Assembly (NCBI GenBank): GCA_017533485.1
Contig: JAFXIC010000039.1
Location: forward strand, 1 to 34,762
Reading direction: 5' to 3'
DNA length: 34,762 bases
From: Oscillospiraceae bacterium
GTDB taxonomy: Bacteria > Bacillota > Clostridia > Oscillospirales > Ruminococcaceae
Positions 23,796 through 31,785 of this stretch are shown one piece after another (the first letter of the stretch is position 1; each line of letters opens with the position of its first letter). The position numbers and the translations under genes were made by a program. Below the pieces are notes generated by a model, which worked only from the letters and a program-made list of their open reading frames with translations, had not been told where the DNA came from and did not search any database.

Positions 23796-24242
23796 TTACC
23801 TGCAAAACAGATAATATATGATACCGTATAGTACCGAAGCTGTTGTCCCGTAAAGAATCACCGGCCCTGCGATCGTGAATATTTTCGCTCCGACACCAAG
23901 AATATATCCTTCGGTTCTGGATTCCACTGCCGCCGATGCGACCGCATTCGCAAATCCTGTGATCGGTACAAGCGTTCCTGCGCCCCCATGCTTTGCGAGC
24001 TTTTCATAGAGTCCGAGTCCGGTAAAGACTGCGGAACAAAAGACCAGTATCACCGAAGTCCATGCCGCCGCCGCATCCGGTTCCACCTCAAAATAGAGAA
24101 GAAGCTGACGAATCCCCTCCCCCAGCATACAGATTGCACCGCCGATGAGAAATGACTTTATGCGTGTAGCACTCCCGTCTGTCCGATTCGATTCCTTGCT
24201 GACAAGCGACTGATATTCGTTCGGGGTAATTTTCCGGCTCAT
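23796..24242 (-). CDS. spoVAC: Stage V sporulation protein AC (SpoVAC) homologue
   Basis: 148 aa from ATG 24242, which has AAAGGAGC about 11 nt upstream. The protein starts MSRKITPNEYQSLVSKES, then has TM segments at about 30-50, 63-80 and 115-147, with the conserved FLIGGAICMLGEGIRQLL and the loop TLVPITGFANAVASAAVE-RTEG-ILGVGAKIFTIAGPVILYG. SpoVAC is part of the channel that moves dipicolinic acid into and out of spores; the Bacillus protein also behaves as a mechanosensitive channel. Its usual neighbours spoVAD and spoVAE are not here. The frame extends upstream of 24242 only as antisense to the neighbour. The leader carries an unusual promoter/hairpin arrangement. Confidence 0.93.
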   Translation of the reverse strand: MSRKITPNEYQSLVSKESNRTDGSATRIKSFLIGGAICMLGEGIRQLLLYFEVEPDAAAAWTSVILVFCSAVFTGLGLYEKLAKHGGAGTLVPITGFANAVASAAVESRTEGYILGVGAKIFTIAGPVILYGTTASVLYGIIYYLFCR

Positions 24243-24246
24243 ATCA

Positions 24247-24300
24247 AAAACCGCTCCTTTCCGTAAGATAACAATAGTATCTGCGGAAAAAAGCGGTTTT
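24247..24300 (-). terminator. Terminator of the upstream gene that also hides the spoVAC ribosome binding site
   Basis: In minus-strand RNA, 24284-24300 pairs with 24247-24263 over 17 consecutive pairs (two G-U), with a 20-nt loop, followed by U residues. The 3' arm includes the whole AAAGGAG of spoVAC. On the plus strand the two G-U positions become A-C mismatches, so the structure is specific to minus-strand RNA. It begins 7 nt after the stop codon of the preceding gene. Confidence 0.75.
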
Positions 24301-24305
24301 ATGCA
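24275..24305 (-). promoter_or_regulatory. Candidate forespore (sigma-G type) promoter of spoVAC
   Basis: On the minus strand, TGCATA (24300-24305), 18 bp, GATACTA (24275-24281). This resembles the sigma-G pattern (-35 like TGMATA, -10 like CATAMTA), the sigma factor that drives the spoVA operon in Bacillus. Transcription would start inside the hairpin loop and so omit the 5' arm. Confidence 0.5.
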
Positions 24306-24306
24306 T

Positions 24307-25641
24307 TCAGGGTGCAGGGTTGATGGTGTATTTTGGGGTATCCGGCTGAATGAGGTGATATTTTCCGTCCAGCTCCTCGACAAAGGATACGGTATCGGCT
24401 TCGAGAATCCAGATGCGCCGTACACAGTCACCGATTTCCGACTGATACGGGGAGAAGCTCCAGAGGTTTGAGGAGAAAGTATACGTCGGCTCATAGTCCT
24501 TGATAAAGCCTTTGATATTATGATGTTTCTGGAGATAAGCCTGGACATCATCAAGTGTAGCTTTTTCGGCATGGAGATTTTCGGAGAAGCCATAATCAAA
24601 CGGTTCGGATTCCAGCTTTTCCGAAATTGCCTTTGTATATTCTTCTGTCTGCGCCTCTGCGGTATGTGTAAATACAAATTCACGTGTACCGGGGTCTTCC
24701 GCGCCGGTACGGTATCCGACATTCACAAGTGTCAGACGATACTTTGTATTGACCGTAAAGGTTCCGGGTGTAAAGCCGGAGAGGAGAAGAGACTGGGTTG
24801 AATTGGGGGGGAGTTTCAGACCGGATTTTTCGAGGGAGAGGGGCTGATCGCTGATCGGCGCAGTAGAATTTTCGAATGTCACAGAGCATCCGCGCGAAAC
24901 AGAGATTTCAGAATCCGTGCCATTCGCGAGGAGAATCGTAACAGAAGAATCGGAATTGACATAGACATCATAAATCACAACATCCTGACACTGGCGGAGT
25001 TTTTCTTCTACCGCCTGTATTGGTTCGAGGGATGCACGATATTCCGCGGCTGCCTTATTCAGATATGCGGTGGAGTTGTCGAGTATCGCCTGCGTGTTTT
25101 GGTTCGGCGGGTTCATGGACAGCGTCAGCGGTTCGATGAGGTTGCAGCGGATATTGGTGGCGAGCGTCATGCAATTGGCTCTGGCTTTCTGATAGGCATG
25201 GAGGAGGGCGGTGATTTCGTCATGATTTTTGGTGACATCGGAAGCAGCCCCCACCTGACTCGTGGTTACGATATCCGAGGAATCGGGTGTGGAACTGGGA
25301 GCATCCGGTTTTGTGGCAGAGGCTTTCCGGTAGAGAAAGAGGCCCATGCCGCCGATGAGGGCGAGGGAAGCGGCAATGCTGGCGAGGGAGCGGATTTTTT
25401 GCCGGATGGAAGATCTGCGGTGAGATTTCGGAGCCGTGGGCAAATTGGTGACGGTAAAATCATCGGTGTCCGGCGTTTCTTCGAAGCGATGGGCTGCGGC
25501 ACGCTGGGTTTCGGGATGCATTGCAGCCTGATAGCGGATTTTCCGGAGTGTTTCCGCACGAAACCGCTGGGACGCACGAATTTTCTTTGCGGACTCGGCA
25601 TATTCCGAGAGCAGATCATGGGTTGTATAATCCTCGTTCAT
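24307..25641 (-). CDS. Single-pass membrane protein coupled to the ECF sigma factor, possible anti-sigma factor
   Basis: 444 aa from ATG 25641, whose ATGA overlaps the sigma factor stop codon; AAAGGAGG lies inside the sigma gene. A cytoplasmic part (1-95; YAESAKKIRASQRFRAETLRKIRYQ is helical and basic) precedes one TM (about 99-117) and an extracellular region of some 325 residues. This has a Ser/Thr-rich linker, a helical stretch (about 150-210) and a beta-rich domain (about 215-335) that looks like an immunoglobulin-type fold by its hydrophobic pattern. There is no zinc HxxxCxxC anti-sigma motif. The position makes it the likely regulator or sensor for the sigma factor; the extracellular region is not recognised. 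Confidence 0.65.
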   Translation of the reverse strand: MNEDYTTHDLLSEYAESAKKIRASQRFRAETLRKIRYQAAMHPETQRAAAHRFEETPDTDDFTVTNLPTAPKSHRRSSIRQKIRSLASIAASLALIGGMGLFLYRKASATKPDAPSSTPDSSDIVTTSQVGAASDVTKNHDEITALLHAYQKARANCMTLATNIRCNLIEPLTLSMNPPNQNTQAILDNSTAYLNKAAAEYRASLEPIQAVEEKLRQCQDVVIYDVYVNSDSSVTILLANGTDSEISVSRGCSVTFENSTAPISDQPLSLEKSGLKLPPNSTQSLLLSGFTPGTFTVNTKYRLTLVNVGYRTGAEDPGTREFVFTHTAEAQTEEYTKAISEKLESEPFDYGFSENLHAEKATLDDVQAYLQKHHNIKGFIKDYEPTYTFSSNLWSFSPYQSEIGDCVRRIWILEADTVSFVEELDGKYHLIQPDTPKYTINPAP

Positions 25642-26138
25642 ATGGCAGCGTCCTCCTTTCTGAAATGATGTTCGGTACAAAGCGCTTTGATTTTGATCCG
25701 TGCACGGCGAATCCGGGAAGCGATGGTTGCGCGCGGCGTATGCAGCATTTCGGCGGTTTCATCAATGGAATAGCCCTCGACGAAATGGAGACACATCGGC
25801 ACACGGACTTCTTTTGGAAGGCTCATGATGATACTCAGGACGGATTCCTCACGGCTGGTAAATTCGGTATAGCCGAGGGAAATCTGATCGGATTCGAGGG
25901 AGACTGTGCGGGTATGCTCCGCAGATTTTCTATAATCCTTGGCGAGATTGACCGCCGTCCGGATGAGCCACGGAAGAATATGCGCATCGGTCATATGGTC
26001 GGGTGCGGAAAGGAGCCGGAGGAATGCTTCCTGGGTACAGTCCTCTGCTTCCTGCATCCTGCCCGTCATATGCCATGCGGCACGCAGCACGATATCAGCA
26101 TAATCAGAAAATGCCTGTTCTACGCGGCTTTTCTGCAT
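25638..26138 (-). CDS. ECF-family RNA polymerase sigma factor
   Basis: 166 aa. Region 2 is seen as YADIVLRAAWHMTGRMQEAEDCTQEAFLRLL and LPWLIRTAVNLAKDYRKS (about 13-72); region 4 as LPKEVRVPMCLHFVEGYSIDETAEMLHTPRATIASRIRRARIKIK (about 108-152), a clear helix-turn-helix. Region 3 is absent, as in ECF (extracytoplasmic function) sigma factors. GGAGGTGA precedes ATG 26138. Translation is coupled to the membrane protein downstream through an ATGA overlap. The target regulon is unknown; an ECF-like promoter upstream suggests autoregulation. Confidence 0.93.
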   Translation of the reverse strand: MQKSRVEQAFSDYADIVLRAAWHMTGRMQEAEDCTQEAFLRLLSAPDHMTDAHILPWLIRTAVNLAKDYRKSAEHTRTVSLESDQISLGYTEFTSREESVLSIIMSLPKEVRVPMCLHFVEGYSIDETAEMLHTPRATIASRIRRARIKIKALCTEHHFRKEDAAI

Positions 26139-26184
26139 TCGCCCTTCACCTCCGTTATGTACAAGTTAGGATGTCTCTACTTTA

Positions 26185-26213
26185 TATACGATTGAGGGAC
26201 GCAAAAATGTGCA
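26185..26213 (-). promoter_or_regulatory. Candidate autoregulatory ECF promoter
   Basis: On the minus strand, TGCACA followed by TTTTT (26208-26213), a 17-bp spacer and CGTATA (26185-26190). ECF promoters of the sigma-W type have TGAAAC and CGTA, so the -10 fits well and the -35 only partly. The overlapping TATAAA could serve the housekeeping sigma instead. Confidence 0.4.
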
Positions 26214-26242
26214 CCTCTTAAAAATATTTTTTATTTCGCAAG

Positions 26243-26275
26243 AAAAAGAACAGCCATCGCTTGCAATGACTGTCC
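26243..26275 (-). terminator. Terminator of the mreB-family gene
   Basis: On the minus strand, a 12-bp stem with three G-U pairs (26264-26275 with 26248-26259), a 4-nt loop and five U (26243-26247), 21 bp after the stop codon. Confidence 0.85.
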
Positions 26276-26295
26276 TTTATCTGGATTGATATTCC

Positions 26296-27312
26296 TTAAT
26301 AGTATTTAATTTCCTCGGTAAGAATTTCCTCGTATGCAGGGAGATTTTCGAGGATTTTGCCGGTACCCTCCGCGACACAGTCGAGCGGATATTCCGCAAC
26401 ATAAACCGGCATACCGGTGACGCGGTTAATGAGCTTATCTATACCGCGCAGAAGTGCACCGCCGCCTGTGAGCGTAATACCCTGTTCGATGACATCGGCA
26501 GAAAGTTCGGGCGGTGTATTGCGGAGCGTTTCGCGGATTGCGTCGAGCACAACATTCAGCGGCTCGGACATTGCTTCTCTGACTTCCGCGGAAGTAATCG
26601 TGACATTTTCGGGCAGTCCGTTCAAGAGATTTCTTCCGCGCAGTTCCATGGTACTTTCATGTTCTTCGGGGAAGGCGGAACCAATTTCGAGCTTTACGGT
26701 TTCTGCGGTACGGTCACCGATTAAGAGGTTATATTTTTTCCGGACATAGTTGACGATTGCAAGATCGAAGGCGTCGCCTGCGGTACGGACAGACTTCGAC
26801 GAAACGATGCCGCCCATCGAGATGACAGCGACCTCGCTGGTACCGCCGCCGATATCGACGACCATGGTTCCGGTCGGTTCGAGGATATTGAGACCCGCGC
26901 CGAGTGCGGCAGCAATCGGTTCCTGCACAAGCTGTACCGGGCGAGCGCCGGCTTTATCGGCAGCTTCCTTAACGGCTCTCCGTTCGACAGCTGTAACGCC
27001 CGACGGAATACAGATCAGCACACGCGCTTTTGTAAAGAGGGTTTTGCGGAGTGCTTTCTTGATAAATTCCTGAAGAAGGGTTGCCGCGACATCGAAATCC
27101 GCAATCACGCCGTCCTTGAGGGGGCGGACAGCGACAATCGAGCCGGGGGTTCTTCCGATAATTTCCTTTGCTTCCTTACCGACCGAGCAGGCCTGATCGG
27201 TGCGTGTATTCACCGCGACAATGGAGGGTTCCCGCAGGATAATTCCTTTTCCGCGCACAAATACGAGTGTATTCGCGGTTCCCAAATCAATGCCGATATA
27301 TCTGGTAAACAT
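26296..27312 (-). CDS. mreB: Rod shape-determining protein of the MreB/Mbl family
   Basis: 338 aa, typical MreB length. It forms actin-like filaments at the membrane that guide cell-wall synthesis. Nucleotide-binding motifs: phosphate 1 IGIDLGTANTLVF at the N-terminus, ICIPSGVTAVERRAV, VQEPIAAALG, phosphate 2 MVVDIGGGTSEVAVIS, and the adenosine motif LTGGGALLRGID. ATG 27312 follows AAGGAGC after 7 nt. MreC, MreD and RodA are not adjacent, so this may be a stand-alone paralogue (Mbl or MreBH type); the sequence alone does not settle which. It has its own promoter and terminator. Confidence 0.95.
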   Translation of the reverse strand: MFTRYIGIDLGTANTLVFVRGKGIILREPSIVAVNTRTDQACSVGKEAKEIIGRTPGSIVAVRPLKDGVIADFDVAATLLQEFIKKALRKTLFTKARVLICIPSGVTAVERRAVKEAADKAGARPVQLVQEPIAAALGAGLNILEPTGTMVVDIGGGTSEVAVISMGGIVSSKSVRTAGDAFDLAIVNYVRKKYNLLIGDRTAETVKLEIGSAFPEEHESTMELRGRNLLNGLPENVTITSAEVREAMSEPLNVVLDAIRETLRNTPPELSADVIEQGITLTGGGALLRGIDKLINRVTGMPVYVAEYPLDCVAEGTGKILENLPAYEEILTEEIKYY

Positions 27313-27405
27313 GAGTGCGCTCCTTACATTTTTGTTCTACAAATTGATAGAAAAAGCCCTGTCCTCTGACGTGACAATATGGCAATAGAATTCTCTTACA
27401 TCTTT

Positions 27406-27434
27406 ATTGTATCACAAATCGACTCTGTGGACAA
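27406..27434 (-). promoter_or_regulatory. Promoter of the mreB-family gene
   Basis: On the minus strand, -35 TTGTCC (27429-27434), a 17-bp spacer and -10 TACAAT (27406-27411). The leader is about 90 nt. Confidence 0.75.
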
Positions 27435-27514
27435 TCCTTTTTTTCGCGTCTGCTCATTTTCAGCGTTTTCAACAAATCGAAAGGAAATAATCCTGCGGCA
27501 TTTCAGCATCTTTT

Positions 27515-28969
27515 TCAATTCCAGTAGAGCTGGAGTACATCACCGGAAACGGTAATGCGGCGGATGAGGCATTGCGCGACAGATTTTTTCACCGCGTCCT
27601 CACAGCTTGGAAACGGCGGAAAATCGTAGCTTTCGGCTGCGGCGTCAGCACGCCTGACCGCGGCTTCGAGCTGTTCACAGCGTTTCGAAAGACGGGTGAT
27701 TGCGGCGGCAACCGCCGGTATATCCACATCCGCCAGATCGGTAAGACTTTGTTCGAGCTTTGCACGCTGTATATTTGCGGAATTGAGCGCGAGCAGTACC
27801 GCAGGATCCTGTGTGTTCGGGATACGGCGTCTGGAAAGTGCGGCAAGCCGATGGGTGAGGGCTTCGTCGAGGAGCTGCTCTGCGTCAGCCCGATGCCAGA
27901 CCGAACCGATGCCGATGCATTTCCCTCTCTTTTTTCCGCCGCAGATCAGATATTCCGTGCTGCGTCCCGAAACGATCGTTGCCGCTGCACCGCATTGCGC
28001 ACAGAAGATCAGTCCGCTGTAGAGGAAACGGCGTGAAGAACCGAGGGTACGGCGGTTCCGGCAGCGGTTTAATTTTTCCTGACAGGCAAGCCAGACTTCT
28101 GACGGGACGATACCGAGATGCGGCGCACAAATCGCGTATACACCGTGCAGATTATTTTGTTTGGAGGGATTCTCGCGGCGGTCGGCATAGAGATAGACGC
28201 CGTGGTGTTCGGGCAGCGGTTCGGGAATACAAAGGCACGCACCCTGACGGGAAAGATAGGAATATACGCCGCTGTCCGCCCTGACATAGACCGGATTCCT
28301 GAGTACACGCCGCACGCTTTCCGGCTGCCAGATACTGCCGCGAGCGGTCGGGATTCCCCGTTCGTTCCAGTCTTTGGCGAGGATGGAAAGCGAGCCGTCC
28401 GCAAGCAGATACTGTCGGAAGCCATCGGTCACGACCGGTGCATTTTCATCCGCTTCCAGCATCTGCGTATGTTTTCCGCAAAGCGTCGTCGGGATTTTCC
28501 GGAATCCGAAGGGTGGTGTACCGCCGGTATCAAACCCAAGCTTTGCGCGTGCGAATGCAGCATCTCTGACGCGGCTGCTGATCGTTTCCCGTTCGAGCTG
28601 TGCGAAAACCATCAGCAGACTCTGCATCGCCTGTCCCATGGGTGTTTCGGTTTCGAAGCGTTCGGTATGGGAGGAGAAGCTGACATGATGGGCGCGGAAT
28701 ATTTCGAGCAGACGCGTGAAATCCGCAAGATTACGGCTGATACGGTCGAGCTTATAGACAATCACGCTGCTGACGATATCGGCCTCGATATCGGAAAGCA
28801 GTTTTCGGAGTGCGGGGCGGTCGGTATTCTTTCCCGAAAATCCACGGTCCGCATATACCAGAACCTCGGCATGATCGGGGAGATCTGTGCGGCAGAGCGC
28901 CTCCTGTGTCTCCAGACTGACGCTGTCGGCACGTTCGAGCGACTGACGGACATAAATCGCATGGTGCAT
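27515..28969 (-). CDS. Large serine recombinase (site-specific integrase/resolvase)
   Basis: 484 aa. The N-terminal resolvase domain has IYVRQS with catalytic Ser10, then YADRGFSGKNTDRPALRKLL and VYKLDRISRNLADFTRLL. The recombinase domain begins near FGFRKIP, with VRRVLRNPVYV. A zinc-ribbon-like part has CAQCG and CGGKKRGKC, followed by a coiled-coil segment (about 395-445). Such enzymes integrate, excise or invert DNA at att sites. GGGGAGG lies about 9 nt before ATG 28969. No phage, transposon or conjugative genes and no obvious att repeats flank it: its neighbours are an MreB-family gene and cellobiose phosphorylase. It may be a relic of a mobile element or act on a distant site. Confidence 0.92.
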   Translation of the reverse strand: MHHAIYVRQSLERADSVSLETQEALCRTDLPDHAEVLVYADRGFSGKNTDRPALRKLLSDIEADIVSSVIVYKLDRISRNLADFTRLLEIFRAHHVSFSSHTERFETETPMGQAMQSLLMVFAQLERETISSRVRDAAFARAKLGFDTGGTPPFGFRKIPTTLCGKHTQMLEADENAPVVTDGFRQYLLADGSLSILAKDWNERGIPTARGSIWQPESVRRVLRNPVYVRADSGVYSYLSRQGACLCIPEPLPEHHGVYLYADRRENPSKQNNLHGVYAICAPHLGIVPSEVWLACQEKLNRCRNRRTLGSSRRFLYSGLIFCAQCGAAATIVSGRSTEYLICGGKKRGKCIGIGSVWHRADAEQLLDEALTHRLAALSRRRIPNTQDPAVLLALNSANIQRAKLEQSLTDLADVDIPAVAAAITRLSKRCEQLEAAVRRADAAAESYDFPPFPSCEDAVKKSVAQCLIRRITVSGDVLQLYWN

Positions 28970-29125
28970 CGGATATTGCCTCCCCTTTCTTTCATCCGAT
29001 TTGTCCGAAGAAACCGGACGGATGTTTTTTGAAAATAGTCAACTCTACTGTCATATTCCATGAATCCTATGCATTGTTTGTGCAGGATGTACAGGAATCA
29101 CCGGAAAAGTTGTGTAAAAAAAGAC

Positions 29126-29154
29126 TTGAAATTACATAATTTCTATGTTATAAT
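29126..29154 (+). promoter_or_regulatory. Promoter of the cellobiose phosphorylase gene
   Basis: -35 TTGAAA (29126-29131), a 17-bp spacer and -10 TATAAT (29149-29154). The leader is about 80 nt and includes a short hairpin CAGAC/GTCTG. Confidence 0.88.
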
Positions 29155-29240
29155 TGATTATACTCGCGTGCAGACTGTACATAGAATACGTCTGCTGCGA
29201 ATGATGTCAAGACTACACAAAAAAAGGAGCGTAATTTTTC

Positions 29241-31700
29241 ATGAAGAAATTCGGTTACTTCGATGACGCGAACAAAGAATATGTCATTCAATCGCCCCAG
29301 ACTCCGTATCCTTGGATCAACTACCTCGGTACACAGGCTTTCTTTTCTCTGATTTCCAATACCGCGGGCGGCTATCATTTCTATAAGGACGCACGTCTGC
29401 GCCGTATTACCCGCTATCGCTATAATAATGTCCCGATTGATATGGGCGGCAGATATTTCTATATTTCCGACAACGGCACCATCTGGAACCCCGGCTGGTC
29501 TCCGGTCAAGACTGCGCTCGATTTCTATGAGTGCCGCCACGGTATGGGCTATACCGTAATTACCGGTAAGAAGAACGGACTGAAGGCGGAAGCAACCTTC
29601 TTCGTTCCGCAGAATTATGACGGCGAAGTCCAGCAGCTCGTTCTGACCAACGAAAGTGATGCGCCCAAAACATTCAAGCTCTTCTCCTTCGCGGAATGGT
29701 GCCTCTGGGATGCACAGGACGACTGCACCAACTTCCAGAGAAACTTCTCGACCGGACGCGTGGAAGTCGAAGGCTCTACGATTTACCATAAGACCGAATA
29801 CAGAGACAGACGTGACCATTACGCTTTCTATACCGTGAACGACGCGATCGACGGATATGATACCGACCGCGATTCCTTCATCGGTCTCTATAACGGCTTC
29901 GGCGATCCGCAGGCTGTTACGAACGGTAAGGCTGCCAATTCCTTCGCAGACGGCTGGTCTCCGATCGCTTCCCACTATAAGGAAATTACACTTGCAGCCG
30001 GCGAAACAAAGACGCTGGTCTTTATCCTCGGTTATGTCGAAATGCCCGCAGACAAGAAGTTCGAGGCGGACGGCGTTACCATCAATAAGGAAAAGGCTTA
30101 TCAAATGATCGAGCAGTACAATACCCCTGAAAAGGTTGCTGCCGGTCTGGCTGAGCTGCGTGCGGCATGGGATAAGCTCCTCGGCATCTTCAATGTCAAC
30201 ACCTCGGATGACAAGGTCAACCGTATGGTCAATATCTGGAACCAGTATCAGTGCATGGTTACCTTTAATCTCTCCCGTTCCGCATCCTACTTCGAGAGCG
30301 GTATCGGCAGAGGCATGGGCTTCCGTGATTCCAACCAGGATATCCTCGGCTTCGTCCACCAGATTCCGGACAGAGCAAGAGATCGACTGATCGACCTGGC
30401 TTCCACCCAGCTTGAGGACGGCGGCTGCTATCACCAGTATCAGCCCCTCACCAAGAAGGGCAACTCTGATATCGGCGGCGACTTCTCCGATGATCCGCTG
30501 TGGATGATCCTCTCCGTCGGCGCATATATCAAGGAATCCGGAGACTGGGGCATTCTCGACCAGCCCGTTCCGTATGATAATGACGAGTCGAAGGCAAAGC
30601 CGATGCTCGACCACCTCACGGTTTCCTTCTACCATATCGTCAATAACCTCGGCCCGCATGGTCTGCCGCTTGCAATGCGTGCGGACTGGAATGACTGCAT
30701 CAACCTCTCCTGCTTCTCCGATAAGCCGGGCGAGAGCTTCCAGACCTATACCAACCCGAAGTTCAAGGAAGAAGGCGGCTATTCCAAGGTTGCGGAATCC
30801 GTTATGGTTGCAACACTGTTCACCTATGTCGGCCCGACCTATGTCGGTATCCTCAAGCACCTCGGCAAGGATGAAGAAGCTGCAAAGGCACAGGCTGAAA
30901 TCGACAAGATGAAGAAGAATGTGATGGAATCCGCATTCGACGGCGAGTGGTTCCTGCGTGCATACGACGCTTCCGGCGCAAAGATGGGCTCGAAGGAGTG
31001 CGAGGAAGGTAAGATCTTTATCGAACCGCAGGGCTTTGCTGTCATGTCCGAGATCGGTAAGGATCAGGGCGCGGATATCAAGACCCTCGATTCGATCGAC
31101 AAGTATCTCAATACGAAGTATGGTCTGGTGCTGAACAATCCGGCATTCTCCAAGTATTATATCCAGTACGGCGAAATTTCGACCTATCCGGGCGGATATA
31201 AGGAAAATGCAGGTATCTTCACACATAACAATGCTTGGATCATCTGTGCGGAGGCATATGCCGGAAGAGGCGATAAGGCATTCGAATATTACAGCAAGAT
31301 TGCGCCGGCATTCAACGAGGATATTTCCGACCTGCATAAGACCGAACCGTATGTCTATGGTCAGATGATCGCAGGTAAGGATGCTTCCCGCTTCGGCGAA
31401 GGAAAGAACTCCTGGCTGACCGGTACCGCGGCATGGAACTTTGTAGCGGTTTCTCAGTATATTCTCGGTATTGCACCGGATTGGGATGGACTGAAAGTAG
31501 ATCCGTCGATTCCGAAGGAGTGGGACGGCTTTACCGCAACCCGTCAGTTCCGTGGTGCAACCTATAATATCAAGGTTGAGAACCCCAACCATGTTTCGAA
31601 AGGCGTTGTTTCGATGCTGGTAGACGGCAAGCAGGTTGACGGCTGTATCGTACCGGCTTGTGACGGCGGCATCCACGAGGTTGTCGTAACCCTCGGCTGA
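29241..31700 (+). CDS. Cellobiose phosphorylase (GH94)
   Basis: 819 aa. It splits cellobiose with inorganic phosphate to alpha-glucose-1-phosphate and glucose inside the cell, saving ATP during cellulose use. The N-terminus [16 protein letters not shown] and the [10 protein letters not shown] segment are typical of Ruminococcus/Clostridium enzymes. An N-terminal beta-sandwich is followed by an (alpha/alpha)6 barrel with [31 protein letters not shown] and RADWNDCIN; Asp485 in DWND is the expected general acid. The C-terminal part has the phosphate-side segment [25 protein letters not shown] precedes ATG 29241. Codon bias resembles that of the PFOR gene, so high expression is likely. No secretion signal is present, as expected for a cytoplasmic enzyme. 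Confidence 0.97.
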   Translation: MKKFGYFDDANKEYVIQSPQTPYPWINYLGTQAFFSLISNTAGGYHFYKDARLRRITRYRYNNVPIDMGGRYFYISDNGTIWNPGWSPVKTALDFYECRHGMGYTVITGKKNGLKAEATFFVPQNYDGEVQQLVLTNESDAPKTFKLFSFAEWCLWDAQDDCTNFQRNFSTGRVEVEGSTIYHKTEYRDRRDHYAFYTVNDAIDGYDTDRDSFIGLYNGFGDPQAVTNGKAANSFADGWSPIASHYKEITLAAGETKTLVFILGYVEMPADKKFEADGVTINKEKAYQMIEQYNTPEKVAAGLAELRAAWDKLLGIFNVNTSDDKVNRMVNIWNQYQCMVTFNLSRSASYFESGIGRGMGFRDSNQDILGFVHQIPDRARDRLIDLASTQLEDGGCYHQYQPLTKKGNSDIGGDFSDDPLWMILSVGAYIKESGDWGILDQPVPYDNDESKAKPMLDHLTVSFYHIVNNLGPHGLPLAMRADWNDCINLSCFSDKPGESFQTYTNPKFKEEGGYSKVAESVMVATLFTYVGPTYVGILKHLGKDEEAAKAQAEIDKMKKNVMESAFDGEWFLRAYDASGAKMGSKECEEGKIFIEPQGFAVMSEIGKDQGADIKTLDSIDKYLNTKYGLVLNNPAFSKYYIQYGEISTYPGGYKENAGIFTHNNAWIICAEAYAGRGDKAFEYYSKIAPAFNEDISDLHKTEPYVYGQMIAGKDASRFGEGKNSWLTGTAAWNFVAVSQYILGIAPDWDGLKVDPSIPKEWDGFTATRQFRGATYNIKVENPNHVSKGVVSMLVDGKQVDGCIVPACDGGIHEVVVTLG

Positions 31701-31714
31701 TAATGCAAAAATGA

Positions 31715-31750
31715 CGAAAAACGGTGTGGGCTTCGGTCCATGCCGTTTTC
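31715..31750 (+). terminator. Hairpin terminator after cellobiose phosphorylase
   Basis: A 14-bp stem with three wobble pairs (31718-31731 with 31736-31749) capped by a cUUCGg tetraloop. The T tract forms the 3' arm. Some read-through may supply the next genes, for which no promoter is visible. Confidence 0.65.
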
Positions 31751-31785
31751 CGCTTTGAAACGAGACTCAGAAGGAGGATGCATAT

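Noticed and set aside
23271-23831. A 186-codon frame across the palindromic repeats
   Set aside because: It consists of repeat sequence, has no ribosome binding site, and the repeats occur in other frames elsewhere.
29148-31676. An 842-codon open frame antisense to cellobiose phosphorylase
   Set aside because: Same cause as for PFOR: the sense gene is a certain GH94 enzyme with biased codons.
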